DNA from: Tulasnella sp. 424
Taxonomy: Eukaryota > Basidiomycota > Agaricomycetes > Cantharellales > Tulasnellaceae
Length of the DNA: 64,000 nt
Assembly (NCBI GenBank): GCA_019633425.1
Contig: WSUB01000002.1
Location: forward strand, 186,001 to 250,000
Direction: 5' to 3'
This document shows positions 32,338 through 43,512 of the stretch, in pieces. Both the position numbers and the translations under genes were made by a program. The notes under the pieces are model-generated. The model worked only from the letters and a program-made list of their open reading frames with translations. It was not told the DNA's origin and did not search any database. Within the stretch, counting starts at the first letter, position 1. Every line of letters starts with the position of its first letter.

Positions 32338-34018
32338 TTATAGCAGACCACATTCCCGGAGGTGGAGTTGCAGCAGGATGTCCTGGATAGCGGACAAGAC
32401 GACTAGAAAAGAACGGGAAGACCAGTCAGCACTAGGGCAACAAAGGATGTCCAAACCGTTCCTCACATTTAATCTGCTGGGTGTCCGTCGCGCACGTGTA
32501 ATGCGCGTAGATCTGCTTGCTCTGGGGGCTCTGGTTAAGAGACACGAACCGGTGCAAGAGATACTCGCAAGCCGCATCATAGTTGTCGCCGCCGGTATAA
32601 TCGGGGAAGTAGTCACCCAAAGGTGAGTTTGGCAACTTATCGGCGAACAAGTCGATCTTGTTGAGGAACAGGATGATGGAAGTCTTGACGAACCACCGCG
32701 AGTTGCAGATCGAGTCGAACAAGGTGAGGGCTTCTTGCATACGGTTCTACACAAGGATGCCAGCACATGCGGGAATTCGGAATAAAGCTTAGCCGCCGGG
32801 TGGTAACAAAGCTGAAACGACGGATCAAACGTACCACACTCTCATCTTCGTACAACATTTGGTCGTACTCGCTAAGCGAGACGAGGAACACCAGCGCGGT
32901 AACGTTTTCGAAGCAGTGAATCCACTTCTTCCGCTCGGAACGCTGTCCTCCGACGTCGAAGATCTTGTACGTGAGCTCCCCTGTTTCGGATAACGGGACA
33001 AAACAAGGCACGGAACAGAAGGTGGAGGCAACCCGGTCAGCGAAAAGTCCGGCACGTCACGCGTGCTCGCGCTTAAAAGAAACGGCAACAGCGGCAGAGA
33101 AGGGGGAAGGGGGCGGACTAACCAATCTTGAACGACGTTTCAGTGATACCAGTAGTCTTGACTCGTGACCGAAGAATATCCTGGTCAGTTGGCATGTAGC
33201 TTGGTGATCCAATGCGGTCCAAAGCGTTGAAGTAGCTGTGCGCAAGAGCGGTGTTGAGTAAGGATCGCACTACCGGCACACGACAGCAGCGAAACTTGGC
33301 AACTCACTAGGTAGCGGAATCGTTCAATTGGAACTCCCTACTCCTCCTTACGGCTTCCCGGACACCGGAATCGGCCCAAAGACCCCTAACGGCATCGGCA
33401 ACGTCTCGCGGGAGATGGTCGCCTTCGATTTGACCGGGTAACGACATGATGACGGACCGGCGAGCGTCGTTTGCTGGATTCAAGCTGATGTCGAGGACGG
33501 GCATGGCTTCCAGGATGGCGCGCATGGACTGGATGGTGTTGGAGTAGATGATCTCCTTGTAGCTCTCTCGCTCTTGATCGTTCCATCCCTCGTGATGGAT
33601 GAGCTTCATCTGTTTCAGGACTGTCGACTGTTGTCATGAAAAAAGAAAGAACGAGAGCGGTGATTAGCGTCGTGAGCAGAAAGTGACAAAGGAGGGGTTG
33701 AACGGGGGCGGGAGGGGACGCGGTCAAAAGTACAAGGCGGAAATGAAAGAGCGAGCCGATAGCGAAGAAAACGCACCTTGCCGGACTCTCCAGCACCCAA
33801 AAGCAACATTTTGATCTCATTCTTAGCATTCATGCGATCTTTCTTGAGCTGTGATTCGATCTCGTCGTTGCCTGGAAGAGGAAGAGGGGGAAACGGCGCG
33901 TTTGGCAAGACCGGCATTGTTCAGCACCGAGGACAAGGCGGGCAGCGAGCGATGCGAGCAGAAGCTACTTACGGGCCTTGGCCTCGTCGTCGCCTCCTGT
34001 TGACTGAACGCAACCCAT
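32338..34018 (-). CDS. Heterotrimeric G-protein alpha subunit
   Basis: GTPase subunit that relays signals from 7-TM receptors, in basidiomycetes including pheromone receptors. Seven exons give 354 residues: 33973-34018, 33777-33871, 33308-33627, 33123-33235, 32835-32980, 32467-32746, 32338-32402. The N-terminal MGCVQST carries the myristoylation glycine and palmitoylation cysteine. GTPase boxes are G1 GAGESGKST, G2 [10 protein letters not shown]3 [13 protein letters not shown]4 FLNKIDLF and G5 CATDT. The catalytic Arg is in LRSRVKTTG and the Gln in GGQ. The C-terminal tail LRECGLL has the Cys that pertussis toxin modifies in Gi-type proteins, which places it in the Gi-like group. Which of the several fungal paralogues (GPA1-4) it is cannot be decided here. 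Exon joins give the canonical length exactly. Confidence 0.96.
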
Positions 34019-34869
34019 TTTTTGCTGGTGGTCGGAAGTGGGGGTGGGGGGGAGAAAAAAAGAGCGGTTCGAATTGAAACTGGTGAATAGAGAGAGGCCT
34101 GTTCTTTGACGCGACCGGCGACGACGACTAGTATATAGTAGAAGAGGCGGTCTTGAAAGAGACGGAGGACGGCGGAAGGGGGGAAGGGGAAGAAGAGGAA
34201 GTGCGTAGAGGTGGCTGGGTGTTTGAGCGTGCTAAGTAGTAAAACGGGGGCGGGTCAGAGAAAGGGAGGGGTCGCAGGAAGAAGAAGAAGGCCGGGGGGG
34301 CGCGACAACTTCCATCCAACTGAATAAATTTCCCCGATCAAAAATTCCCTGCATAACACCACAACACAAAAAAATACAACCACAGGAAAAAAAAAAGATC
34401 CTCAGGGCTCGCCGCGATTTTATTTTATATTTTTTTTACATCAAAATCGCGAGTTCTATCAAATCCGCTTCCCTTATCCGCCGGCTTGATAGCGACCATC
34501 AACCTTCCCGCACCAGAACACGTTCTTTTTCTTCAACGTTGTCAACGTCTCTCCATGTGCTCGTATTTGAAAGGACAGCTGAGCAAGTTCCCATCGGCGG
34601 TTGCCGTGTGCTTTACACCGCCGATGACTACGGCATGTCAAAGTCCCTTTATTGCGACCGAGCGTTTCAACTCTCATAAAGTCGGACTTCGTTCGGGAAC
34701 GTCCTCTCCTCGAACCTCGGACTGTCGAGCGCCGCATCTATGGAAGCAGGGGATCTTGTCCAGAGGCCGACGTTAAATATAGGAGGTTGGGTCTTGGTAC
34801 TCCATCACGCGGATCCCACGAAATCCACAACGCGACCCGTCAATGTGCAGCACCTCCCTTCACTAGGAG
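34019..34869. other. G-alpha 5' leader/promoter and tRNA upstream region
   Basis: About 850 bp. Next to the G-alpha start the minus strand is long pyrimidine-rich (34128-34300), typical of strongly expressed fungal genes. Poly-A/T runs lie at 34370-34440. A TTAAATATA stretch at about 34774-34782 precedes the tRNA. No protein gene seen. Confidence 0.5.
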
Positions 34870-34968
34870 GGCAGTTTGGCCGAGTGGTTAAGGCGTCAGA
34901 CTTGAATTTCGGCAATGTTCAGGCATCTGATCCCATTTGGGTCACAGGTTCGAATCCTGTAGCTGTCG
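34870..34968 (+). tRNA. tRNA-Ser(UGA) with an 18-nt intron
   Basis: The 7-bp acceptor stem (GGCAGTT with AGCTGTC) pairs throughout, counting G-U pairs. The D arm reads TGGCCGAGTGGTTAAGGC. The anticodon stem is TCAGA/TCTGA. The long variable arm has a CCCA/TGGG stem, and the T arm reads CAGGTTCGAATCCTG. The long variable arm and discriminator G mark tRNA-Ser. The anticodon is TGA (34903-34905), and an intron at 34907-34924 sits one base 3' of the anticodon, as for eukaryotic tRNA introns. The intron contains TTCA, able to pair with the anticodon region. Confidence 0.95.
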
Positions 34969-34969
34969 C

Positions 34970-34973
34970 TTTT
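34970..34973 (+). terminator. RNA polymerase III terminator of tRNA-Ser
   Basis: TTTT one base after the discriminator base. Confidence 0.7.
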
Positions 34974-35201
34974 GCCCGGGCTTGAGAGGTGAACAGGCGG
35001 GCTAATGCTGTAGACTTGGACGCCTTTTTGTACCGTTTACCTAGACCCCCTTCCTACAGAGTATTTACGCCCTAGTTCCGAGGATCTTCGTCTTTTGCAT
35101 CGCTTAGTTGTTGGCCGGTGACCGCGGTCTTCCTGGCGGACCAAATGTCGCCGGGCATCACACGTGACAGCAATGACGGAACCTTCGCATCTCCCACCAC
35201 C

Positions 35202-37643
35202 ATGCGTCCAACGAGTCTCCCCTTCCGGTCTTTACTGCGCCCACCGGCAAGTCGAGCGACGAGGATCAGCCGCCCCTCGTCGTATATCAGTCCTTTCAAC
35301 GGTGCAAGACCACTGTCCACTTCAAACGCAGCTTTCCGACCATTCTTCGGCAAAGCACGGACGGCCCCTTCCCAGTTCCACCCCAAATTCAACGTCCACA
35401 AAGCATTCTTTCGAACAACTCCTACAAAAAAGGATGTCTTTTTCATCGCATTTCCAGCTCTAAAGGCCGGGTTGTTGGATATCTCTCGCGTGACGTTGCT
35501 CTTCCTTCCCTTTGTGTACCGGTTAGTGCCAATCTAACGCGGCACAAGTCTTGTGGCCCTGGCCGAATGATGCCTGGTTGTGAGGCTAAACTGCCTCGTT
35601 GCACGCCTTTTATTGTGACTGGATATAGGTATCGTCTTTGGAAGAGGTGGCCAAAAACGAGCATCGCATTGTTACAAATTCCGGTAAGCACCTTTTGCTT
35701 ATCTCGGCCGCCCCTGCTTTTTCTTACGAAACATGACCTCACGCAATTGCCTTAATGCTATCGTTGGCCCTCTGTCTCATGTAGATATGGGCGATTTGCA
35801 TCGTCATAGCCCTCGCCGCCGACCAGGCTCCTAACACGGGACGGTGGCGGCTCCTTATGATGTCAAACAGCGAGGAACAGGAATGGTGCGGATGGCGTAA
35901 CGCTCTTTTGTTTTGGACACTAACTCTTTCTTCTTCCACTTTTCGGCTTCCCTGATGCCCCGATTGTGGCTTTTTCTCTTGTGCCCCGATGCGATTTAAC
36001 CGCCGATTTCTCTAGGGCCCGGCACAGGTCAGTGGTACCCGTGATTCCCTCCATTATGCCGCCCAGAAACGCTTATTGTGCACCTTCGGCTGTACACATG
36101 GCAGATTGGATGTATGTCTAGACGAGGAAGGACCCCTTGTCATGCCCTCGACGGATCCCCGGGTTCAAATGGTCAGTACTTCGCGGCTGAGCCACGACCC
36201 CCATAACGAGTTTAACGCCAAGCCGCCCTCTTTCGGTTCATTTCCTGATGCCCCTCGTCCTTCATTCCGCCCTCGTTATAGGTCGTCCGAGTAGCTGAAC
36301 GCATTATCGCTGTATTAGGCGACGACTGCACTCTCCCATCCCACTACGTCTCAGCAGCCGTTTGGCCCACGTCGCTTTCGCCATCGTTTTACGAAGAGTT
36401 CTTCCGTGGGGAAAGCGATAAGATTCGACCTCGCCAGTCCGACCGAAAGCGGCCTAGCGAGGAATACAACGCAAGCGCTGTGGCGACTAGCCATTTGTTA
36501 CCCCACCGATTGGAGTCGAGCAATCCGAACAAGGTCCTCACGGAACAGGACTGGAGGATTTATGTTATTGATTTGGTGGGTTTGGAGAGATTTTTCGCCA
36601 GCTGGCGGAAGCTGAAGGTCCTCCCCCGCTTTGCAGCCCAAGATCAACGCCTTTGCTCTACCCACAAGAGAGCTCTTTGTGTATCGTGGTCTGATTGACC
36701 TCCTCAACGATGATGCCCTGCTCTCAGGAGTCATAGCTCATGAGATTGCGCATGTGGTAAGTCGCAACAAGCCTCAGAAAGCAAACCATCTTCTCACCAG
36801 ACCTGGCGCTCTCTTCGCTTTGAAAAATCTTTATATAGACTCAGAGACATGCAGTGGAAAATGTACGTCTTTCCTGAACCCATCCTCAGTCGCAGGCTGT
36901 TTCTGACCGAGGGCTGTCCCCTTCTACCAGGCTGGAGTAAGCTGAACAAGCACCCAAAATACAAAATCCTGATCCAACTAACTTGCCTGCAATTGATGAA
37001 CAGTTCCTCAGTTTAGCTGCCCTGGCATTTGATTGTCTTCGTGGCATTTCCTTTGCTTTCACGATTTCGTTCCCTCTGTGCGTTTCGTCCGCTTCACTTT
37101 TCGTTCTAACGCTGATGGCTCTGCTGACTTGATTCGCCTGATATCACAGAATTACGGACGCCATGGGTTCCGCACTAAACCTAATTCATAACCACGTCGC
37201 CGGAAAGGCATACTCGCGGAAACTGGAAATGGAAGCAGACTCTGTAGGACTCAGGTTCATGTCAATGGCCGGATACAATCCACACTCGATGTTGGACCTA
37301 TGGGATGTTATGGCTTTGGTTGAGTGAGTGCATAGCCTCCTATTCTTCACACTTGAGTCCCTGACAATTCAATTGAAATCGGCGTTAGGGAGGAAGCGGC
37401 CGCGTCAGGGGAACCTATTTCAATTACAGATCGTGTACCGTTCCTCAAGACTCACCCGACATCCCTTCAACGACAAAAGGTTAGTTGCATATACATGATG
37501 CGCGGGGTGTTTTTAACCAGTTGAATTCGCCGCCGATCCAGAATATCGACACCCTTCTGCCAAAGGCGATGAAGATGTACAACGACTCACCTTTTCGACG
37601 TTTGAGTCCGTCGGCACCGAAGGAGGCCGTTTCAAACTCTTAA
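35202..37643 (+). CDS. OMA1: Oma1 mitochondrial inner-membrane metallopeptidase
   Basis: M48-family stress-activated protease of the inner membrane, which cleaves OPA1/Mgm1-type and other substrates when membrane potential falls. Thirteen exons give 477 residues: 35202-35521, 35629-35683, 35785-35885, 36016-36027, 36105-36171, 36282-36575, 36637-36756, 36845-36862, 36931-36936, 37004-37077, 37150-37323, 37389-37479, 37542-37643. An Arg/Ser-rich presequence (MRPTSLPFRSLLRPPAS) leads to a hydrophobic segment IWAICIVIALAA. The zinc site is HEIAH with the third ligand in EADSVGL. PKINAFALPTRELFVYRG and KTHPTSLQRQKNID are family blocks. Exons of 12, 18 and 6 nt are inferred to keep the frame; the 6-nt one (Ala-Gly) is the least certain. 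Upstream in-frame ATGs exist, but 35202 gives the best presequence. Confidence 0.92.
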
Positions 37644-37926
37644 TGCTTATGTATCTATGACGCGGATGTAATCTAATCACGGGAGGCGGAATTTCTGTTA
37701 GCAGCGTGTAGTTGGTGTGCCCAAAGCGGCAGATCTCGCGTGCTTGCTGGGTTACAACCATCGCTCGAAGGTCCCAATGCGGGGTTCTCAGTGTCGCTCA
37801 TACTCAGTCGGGCTTTGGTCACCCGTTATTCCGAAGTCCATGGGGGGTTGCATTCACGTTCTTGCTTTCTTTAGGGAACATTCGAGGCACACGGGCCGAA
37901 GATCTAATTAATATTCTAGCAATAGC

Positions 37927-38553
37927 TTACGCGCAAGTGGCATGGGTTGGGCAACCAATGGTTCCTACTCCGTTGAGTTCGGCGCCCTGCGCAAAGGCGG
38001 GAGTATTAGAACAGACGAACAACCAAATCAAACGGCTTGACACGCACCGTGTTGACATCATAGAAGCACCTAGCATATCCAGTGCTTGGGTCATTGCTAT
38101 AGCGGCACTCGTTGGCATTTGCCTGGCTGTTGAAGCCAAAGTAGTAAGCCGGGGGGTAGCCATTGAAAGGCTGGCAAGCCCAGCTGCTGCAGTTGACAGG
38201 ACAGATAGCGGCAGTGGCGCATCCGATCGTGCCAACGCCGTTAAGCTCCTGGCCCTATATGATACCGTGATAGTCAGACGGGTCACCCATCCGATGAAGT
38301 CAAGTTGCCTTTGCGAACATACCGTAGTCGGGTTGTAAAAGCACCTTGCGTATCCTGTGCTTGGATCCGTGGAGTAGCGACACTCCGTTGCAGAGGCCTG
38401 GTCGTTGTACCCCTTATAATAAGGAGCGGGATAACCAGGAAGGCTGGGACAAGCCCAGTCGACGCTGCACGATGCACGGGGAGCAACGACAGCCGCTGAA
38501 GCGACAGAGACGGTGGAAACGATGATGAGAGTCAATTTCTGGATGGAGAACAT
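37927..38553 (-). CDS. Small secreted protein of two tandem Cys-rich modules
   Basis: Three exons give 165 residues: 38323-38553, 38048-38254, 37927-37986. A signal peptide (about residues 1-20, ending SVASA) is followed by two modules of about 69 residues. Each has six cysteines in the same spacing and shared motifs: an opening with WAC and GYP..YY.G(Y/F)N, then ECRYS.DPSTGYARCFY, then ELNGVGTIGC..... C. The two introns are phase 0 and fall at the same place in each module, just before ELNGVG. No glycosidase or lectin motif is recognised, and I do not know the family. Even, disulphide-rich repeats and a signal peptide suggest an extracellular or wall protein, possibly lectin-like or effector-like. 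A TATA box lies about 115 bp upstream. Confidence 0.85.
   Translation of the reverse strand: MFSIQKLTLIIVSTVSVASAAVVAPRASCSVDWACPSLPGYPAPYYKGYNDQASATECRYSTDPSTGYARCFYNPTTVCSQRQLDFIGWVTRLTITVSYRARSLTALARSDAPLPLSVLSTAAAGLASLSMATPRLTTLASTARQMPTSAAIAMTQALDMLGASMMSTRCVSSRLIWLFVCSNTPAFAQGAELNGVGTIGCPTHATCA
37930..38472 (-). repeat. Two 69-codon modules of the secreted protein
   Basis: Module 1 spans 38201-38472 (with intron) and module 2 spans 37930-38200 (with intron). DPSTGYARCFY and ELNGVGTIGC are identical between the modules. Exon 2 is 207 nt, exactly one module long, and phase 0 at both ends. Confidence 0.85.
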
Positions 38554-39537
38554 GGTATAGATGATGGAGGGCTGTTGAGTTCTAAGCCAAGTTCAAGAGG
38601 TGATTGTTGATTGTGGTACTGCAAGTAGGATGCGTTGGTGACGAGCAATGCTCACTCGGCTCTCAGTATTTATACAGCTACTTACGCAACTTCAGCAGTA
38701 TTTTCGGTGGTCAAGTCTTTCATTTGCATAAAGCATAATCCATTTTTGGATCCCACAAGATGCGAGGTCTCGTTCTTGCAGTGATAGTGGATGTGGACGG
38801 GAGAACCGACGTCCCTCCAGCGCCTATTTTACAGGTCCATCGCGCTCAAACCAAACGGTATGGACTACGGAGGAAGCAAAGAAGGAGCACGTGAGAGTGG
38901 GTAGACCTCACGACCCCCGACAGCCACCCCAAACACGGTCGGCTAAGCGCCTGCGAAGCCAAAGTAACACGGTTCCCTCGGGGGCCCATGGCATCCACGC
39001 CAAAATTACTCGACATGCCGAGGCCGACAACACATTATTGTCTGTAAGTTTGGTAACGTCGTGGGTTTTCAGTTGTTTTTGCGTTTCCGACTGGCCAAAG
39101 AAACCAGTCTGAAGACGGGGGCACAGCATCGAAGACGTTTCCAAAGTGCCGAACCAGGTGAGCTTTCAGAAAGATATTTTTGAATACGAATCAGATAGGA
39201 AGTGGTCTGCATATTGCGTAAAAGCTTGAGAATGGCGAGTTGTTGGAAGACTGCTTGCCGTCCCCGATCCGTCCCCCTAACAGCTCGGCGTCGAAAACGC
39301 GTGGGGTGTTGGCTATCCTGTCGAGCTCAGCTGTGCATTCCTCGTATGTATGGTCCCATCGAAATCGGATTGTCTGAGCACTTCAAAATCGGACAATTAT
39401 CCGTCATTGCAAGCTCGGGCACCACACAACTTGCCCTCGCCCTAAGATGACCCCGCCTAAGATTGGCCAAGATTCCATAACGGAGACCCACCACATTCCT
39501 CCTACATTTTTACCTACATTCACACTATATATGTCGT
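38554..39537. other. Intergenic, about 980 bp, no firm gene
   Basis: Upstream of the secreted-repeat gene and downstream of CCT6. It has several plus-strand coding-like patches with good splice consensus words (GTAAGT at 39040, GTGAGC at 39158) but no model I can defend. See findings. Confidence 0.45.
38667..38674 (-). promoter_or_regulatory. TATA box of the secreted two-module gene
   Basis: TATAAATA on the minus strand, about 115 bp upstream of the start codon, a good distance for a TATA-driven secreted-protein promoter with a leader of about 85 nt. Confidence 0.55.
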
Positions 39538-41789
39538 CTACTGAGGCCCCTCGCGAGTCATTGATCGACCAGCTCGAAGGATCTCATCAGTCGACAGCAG
39601 GTTGATTGCAATGACCGAACTAACAATCCAAAGGATTCAGCAGGTGTGGCGCTAGGCACTGAAACTCCATGACGCACCATGAATTTATCATTTGACGCTT
39701 TACGCGGTAATTGTCCCATATGCCCTCCACAGTAGGATCGAATGGTTCTCCTGACTGAAGGTCCAGACCAACAATGTTGCCTTCGGCTTGCTCATCCTAT
39801 TTGAGGTTCGAAGTGATCAGATCGATGGGACAGAATGACGAAACGGAGCTGCCATACTTGTAAAGCAACGATCGTGTCCTGGACGTCATATCCGGCATTG
39901 GCGGCCAAAGTTTTAGGGATGATGAGTAGAGCATCTGCAAAGGCCTGAACGCCAAGTTTGGCCCGGCCTTTGGCATTCTTCTTGGTTGTGGTAGCGAGAT
40001 GTGCGGCGCATGCAATTTCAAAGGCACCAGCCCCGGGAATTAGGCATTCATCCTCCAACGCGTTCTTGACGCTTCTAAGACCATCGCGGAGAGCATCGTT
40101 GATTTGGGCAATTGTGTGAGCGTTTGGACCTACATCGCGGCAAGAGCCCAGTCAGATGAGGTGTAGAGACAATACACGAGCTAATACCTTTGATAAGGAG
40201 AGTTACGCTCTTCGGTTCCTTCACATCTTCCACGAAGGTGTACTTCTCCTCTCCCAGAGTATGCTCATACACTAACCCGGCCCAACCTAGTACTTCGGGA
40301 GTAAGGTCATCTACAGCGTTCTGAGCAATTCCACCACAGATGAGCTGAAGTCTATCCGGGATGGGGTGAGTTGATGCCGCCTTCTCTTGCGTTGGTTTGA
40401 AACCTTATCACTTACCGTTCCATATTCCGTCTCTTCGCTCGCCGAAGGGCAAGGATTCCATTCTTGGCCAACAGGTCCAATGACAAGGGATCGATACCTT
40501 TTTGGTTGAGGATGACAAAGTTCTTCGGCTTCTCCTTCGAGTCGACTGGTTGGTCGCAAACGAGATTTTTCAACTCGACAATCTTCTTGATCCTGTCGTC
40601 AATGAACTTGCGCTCTGATTCGACCAACTTCTCTCGTTGCTCAGTCGAGGAATAGAAGAAGCCAGAGTTTACTTCACTGTACGAACACCATCAGTATCGA
40701 ATTCATGGACATGGTGTTCTCACTTACGTCTTCTCGTACTCCAGAGATACATTAAGTGTCAGAATATACGCGTTCTCCACTCGTTTGGGCATATCCGGGT
40801 GGCGAGCACCATGATCCAGAACCAGTCCACGAACTAGTTGAGTCTCGGAGGCCGTCCGATGCTGCATTTTCATGACCTCGACCATATGGAGATTTATTGG
40901 CTCCCGGATAGCATCTTCGCCTTTTGCATCCGCAGGTGGCGGTGGTGGTCGTATGGCGAGGACCGCGTCAACAACATCAGCTGCGAGTTTCTTGGCGAGT
41001 TGGGCGTTGACCTTTGTGGCAAGGGAAGTGTTTGCCACAGAAATGAGAGTGGCACGGTCCAATTTGCTCGGTTGGCGATACGTATCGAGGAACTATAAGA
41101 TAACCTTTCAATCGCCTCGTGTTGCAAGTGAGAAAAAGGTTCTCCTGACCTCTGATGCAGCCTTCTTGGCAATGTCAAAGCCTTCGCCAATCACCATTGG
41201 ATGTACGCCTTCCGAAGTGTAGCGTTCCGCCTGTTTGAGGAGTTCGCCGACAAGAAGTACAACAGACGTGGTCCCGTCTCCAACTTGTTCGTCCTGCGCG
41301 ACTGCTGTCCGGGCAATCATGGCGGCGGTGGGGTTCTGATGAGTCGATCGGATTAGGTGTGCATAAGGGTAACAGGAAACGGTGTACTGACTTGTATTTG
41401 CATCTCTGAGAGTAGAACCTTTCCATCCTGTGAGGGAGAGGAAGGTCTCAGGAGTGTCAATGACTGTTGTGTGGACGAGTAATACCTTCGTAAGCTTGAT
41501 GCTGCCGGCTCCGTCAACGAGCATTTTGGTGGTCCCTCGAGGGCCTGAGTTGAGGAATAACGCGTAAGTAAGCTATCTCAGTCAAACAATACATTTTATG
41601 CTAGGGAACCGCTCATACCCAAGTTACTGCGAACGACCTTAGCTAGCCCCATTGCCCCATTGGTGTTGACCTATTGAGGTGCTGCTCAGCAGGCAAGTAC
41701 TCGGGAACACCAAAAGTTGATACCTGGAGGGCGGCAGCACGCCTAACGCTTTCTGCTTTGGGATTTATTAGCTCTAGACTAGAGGACAT
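39538..41789 (-). CDS. CCT6: TRiC/CCT chaperonin subunit zeta
   Basis: Subunit of the cytosolic chaperonin that folds actin, tubulin and others. Eleven exons give 553 residues: 41724-41789, 41619-41670, 41486-41544, 41392-41427, 41150-41335, 40728-41092, 40416-40676, 40188-40351, 39858-40129, 39678-39796, 39538-39619. It starts [17 protein letters not shown]. Group II motifs are [31 protein letters not shown] (the ATPase GDGTT), an apical domain around DQPVDSKEK, and [10 protein letters not shown]. The C-terminus [14 protein letters not shown] identifies zeta. A 36-nt exon encodes [12 protein letters not shown]. The last exon is found only by splicing at 39620 and 39677. Upstream, only 113 bp separate it from the 3' end of the dehydrogenase gene. 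Confidence 0.95.
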
Positions 41790-41902
41790 GATGGTCGGTC
41801 TAAATGACAACGGCTAGGGCTAATAATTTGTTCGTGTTTTCCCCTTCCGTTCCCGCTTAGCCAAAAGTCGCTTGGAATTCAGTGACAAAGCGGTATTTTA
41901 CA

Positions 41903-43512
41903 TCAGGCTATACGGCCGGGAACAAATGGTAAACTAGCACTATGTCCTGGGTAGGCGAAGGGTGATAGTCAGTGCTCTGATAGAGGAACCCTGCAAGAAA
42001 CATACCCCCGTCCACAACAACGTTTTGGCCGTTAACGAAGCTCGAGTCGTCTGTTTGATCGTTCTGTTAGATAAACGATGGTGGAAAGCGATACCACCAC
42101 TTACCACAGGCGAGGAAAGTTGCGACTTGGGCGATCTGTAAATGCGAAGGTCGCGGTTAACGGGGGTTGGGGCGAGCGGCATGAACATAATTTCGGTACC
42201 TCTTCCGCTACCGCATATCTCTGCAGAGGAGTCAGCTGACCAATCTTTCCATCTGTACCCTTGGTTCTTGCATAATCAAACACTGCAGACGTCATACCCG
42301 TCTACGATGGTATGCTGGTAAGCTAGGCCATTCAGCCACACAGATTTGGCCCCTTACCTCGATGAGACCTGGACATATAGAGTTGACTCGAATGTCAGTG
42401 CCAGTAAGTTGACTTGCGCCAACATGGGCCATATTGTTCACGCTGAGGATCGGTGATCTTTCAGGTAAGTGGTACCGCTGAGCAGATGCGGTTAGGTTGA
42501 AAACTCACGCAGCCTTGGATGCGCTGTCTGTATCAGCGGTAAATGTCAGCACAACACAACTAGGACTAATAAACCGTGAAAATTACAGCCAATGTCGCCT
42601 GCTCTTGCCCGTAGACCGGCCACCGACGCCGTCATTATAATACTTCCTCCTGTGGCTGATTTATTCTTCTGCATAGCCTCTGACGCATGCTTGATGGCTA
42701 TGAAGCAACTATTTAGGGAGCAGGTTATTTGAAACCCAGTTATTGACTTTCGGCCTTGAAGAGCTAAGATTGGAACAGCCGACTTACGACAGGGTGTTCA
42801 CCCGGAGGAGTTTCATAAACAGCTCAGGAGAAGTCTCTGATATTGAGACCCCACTTGCAATCCCAGCATTAGCGAAGAAGACATCAAGTCGGCCCTCTTC
42901 TTCGATTGATCGTTTGCACAGCGCAGCGATGGTTGCGTCATCCGCGGCATCTCCTTGGACGACCGTCACCTAAAAAGACATCAGTCTTGATGAGAGGACG
43001 AAAGAATACCAATGTGGTACGGGCTCACCTTTGTATTAGGATACTCTTTTTGAAGTGTCTCCTTAAGTTCCGGGAGAGGAGTTCCATCGAAATCCAACAG
43101 GTACAGGTGTCTCGCGCCTTTTGGTTTGTACGTCAGTTGCTATCCATTCAGGACTTTCGCCAGTCATCCTATACTTTACCTTCATGTGCATATGCAAAGG
43201 CTGTGGCTCGTCTATTCAGCAAGCACTCAGTTGGGGTTGTACAAGTGCCAGCGGTTATGGACGCACCCAATTCCTTTTTTGGACGCTACGCCAGTGATGA
43301 TACAAACCTTCTCGGCCTAGATAACAGCAATAGAGATACACGTTTTGTCGTTACTCCCATCGGGTCTAGGTCAGGATCGGGCTTACAAGCCTGGAGGCCG
43401 TTGGCCTCGACGCCAGCTGGTTCTGTAGCGTCTGCAAACGTTGCAGAGTTCTGTTCCTTCTTTCCGTAAGGTCGGCCTTGTTCGCCTTTGCATAGGATTT
43501 GTTCTCGGACAT
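41903..43512 (-). CDS. Short-chain dehydrogenase/reductase
   Basis: Classical SDR with a Rossmann fold, NAD(P)-dependent, substrate unknown. Twelve exons give 308 residues: 43387-43512, 43267-43316, 43180-43211, 43029-43117, 42788-42969, 42587-42708, 42509-42527, 42358-42442, 42200-42301, 42105-42135, 42006-42050, 41903-41946. After a polar N-terminal stretch of about 40 residues comes the cofactor loop TGVASKKGIG. LLDFDG follows strand 2, where the Asp suggests NAD preference. Further motifs are FFANAG, the serine strand IIMTASVAG and the catalytic YSASKAA. The tail DGGHSASLPFVPGRIA is typical of this fungal group. The catalytic Tyr and Lys sit on a 19-nt exon. Frame-through versions of the 3' end are rejected in favour of the spliced tail. 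Confidence 0.9.
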
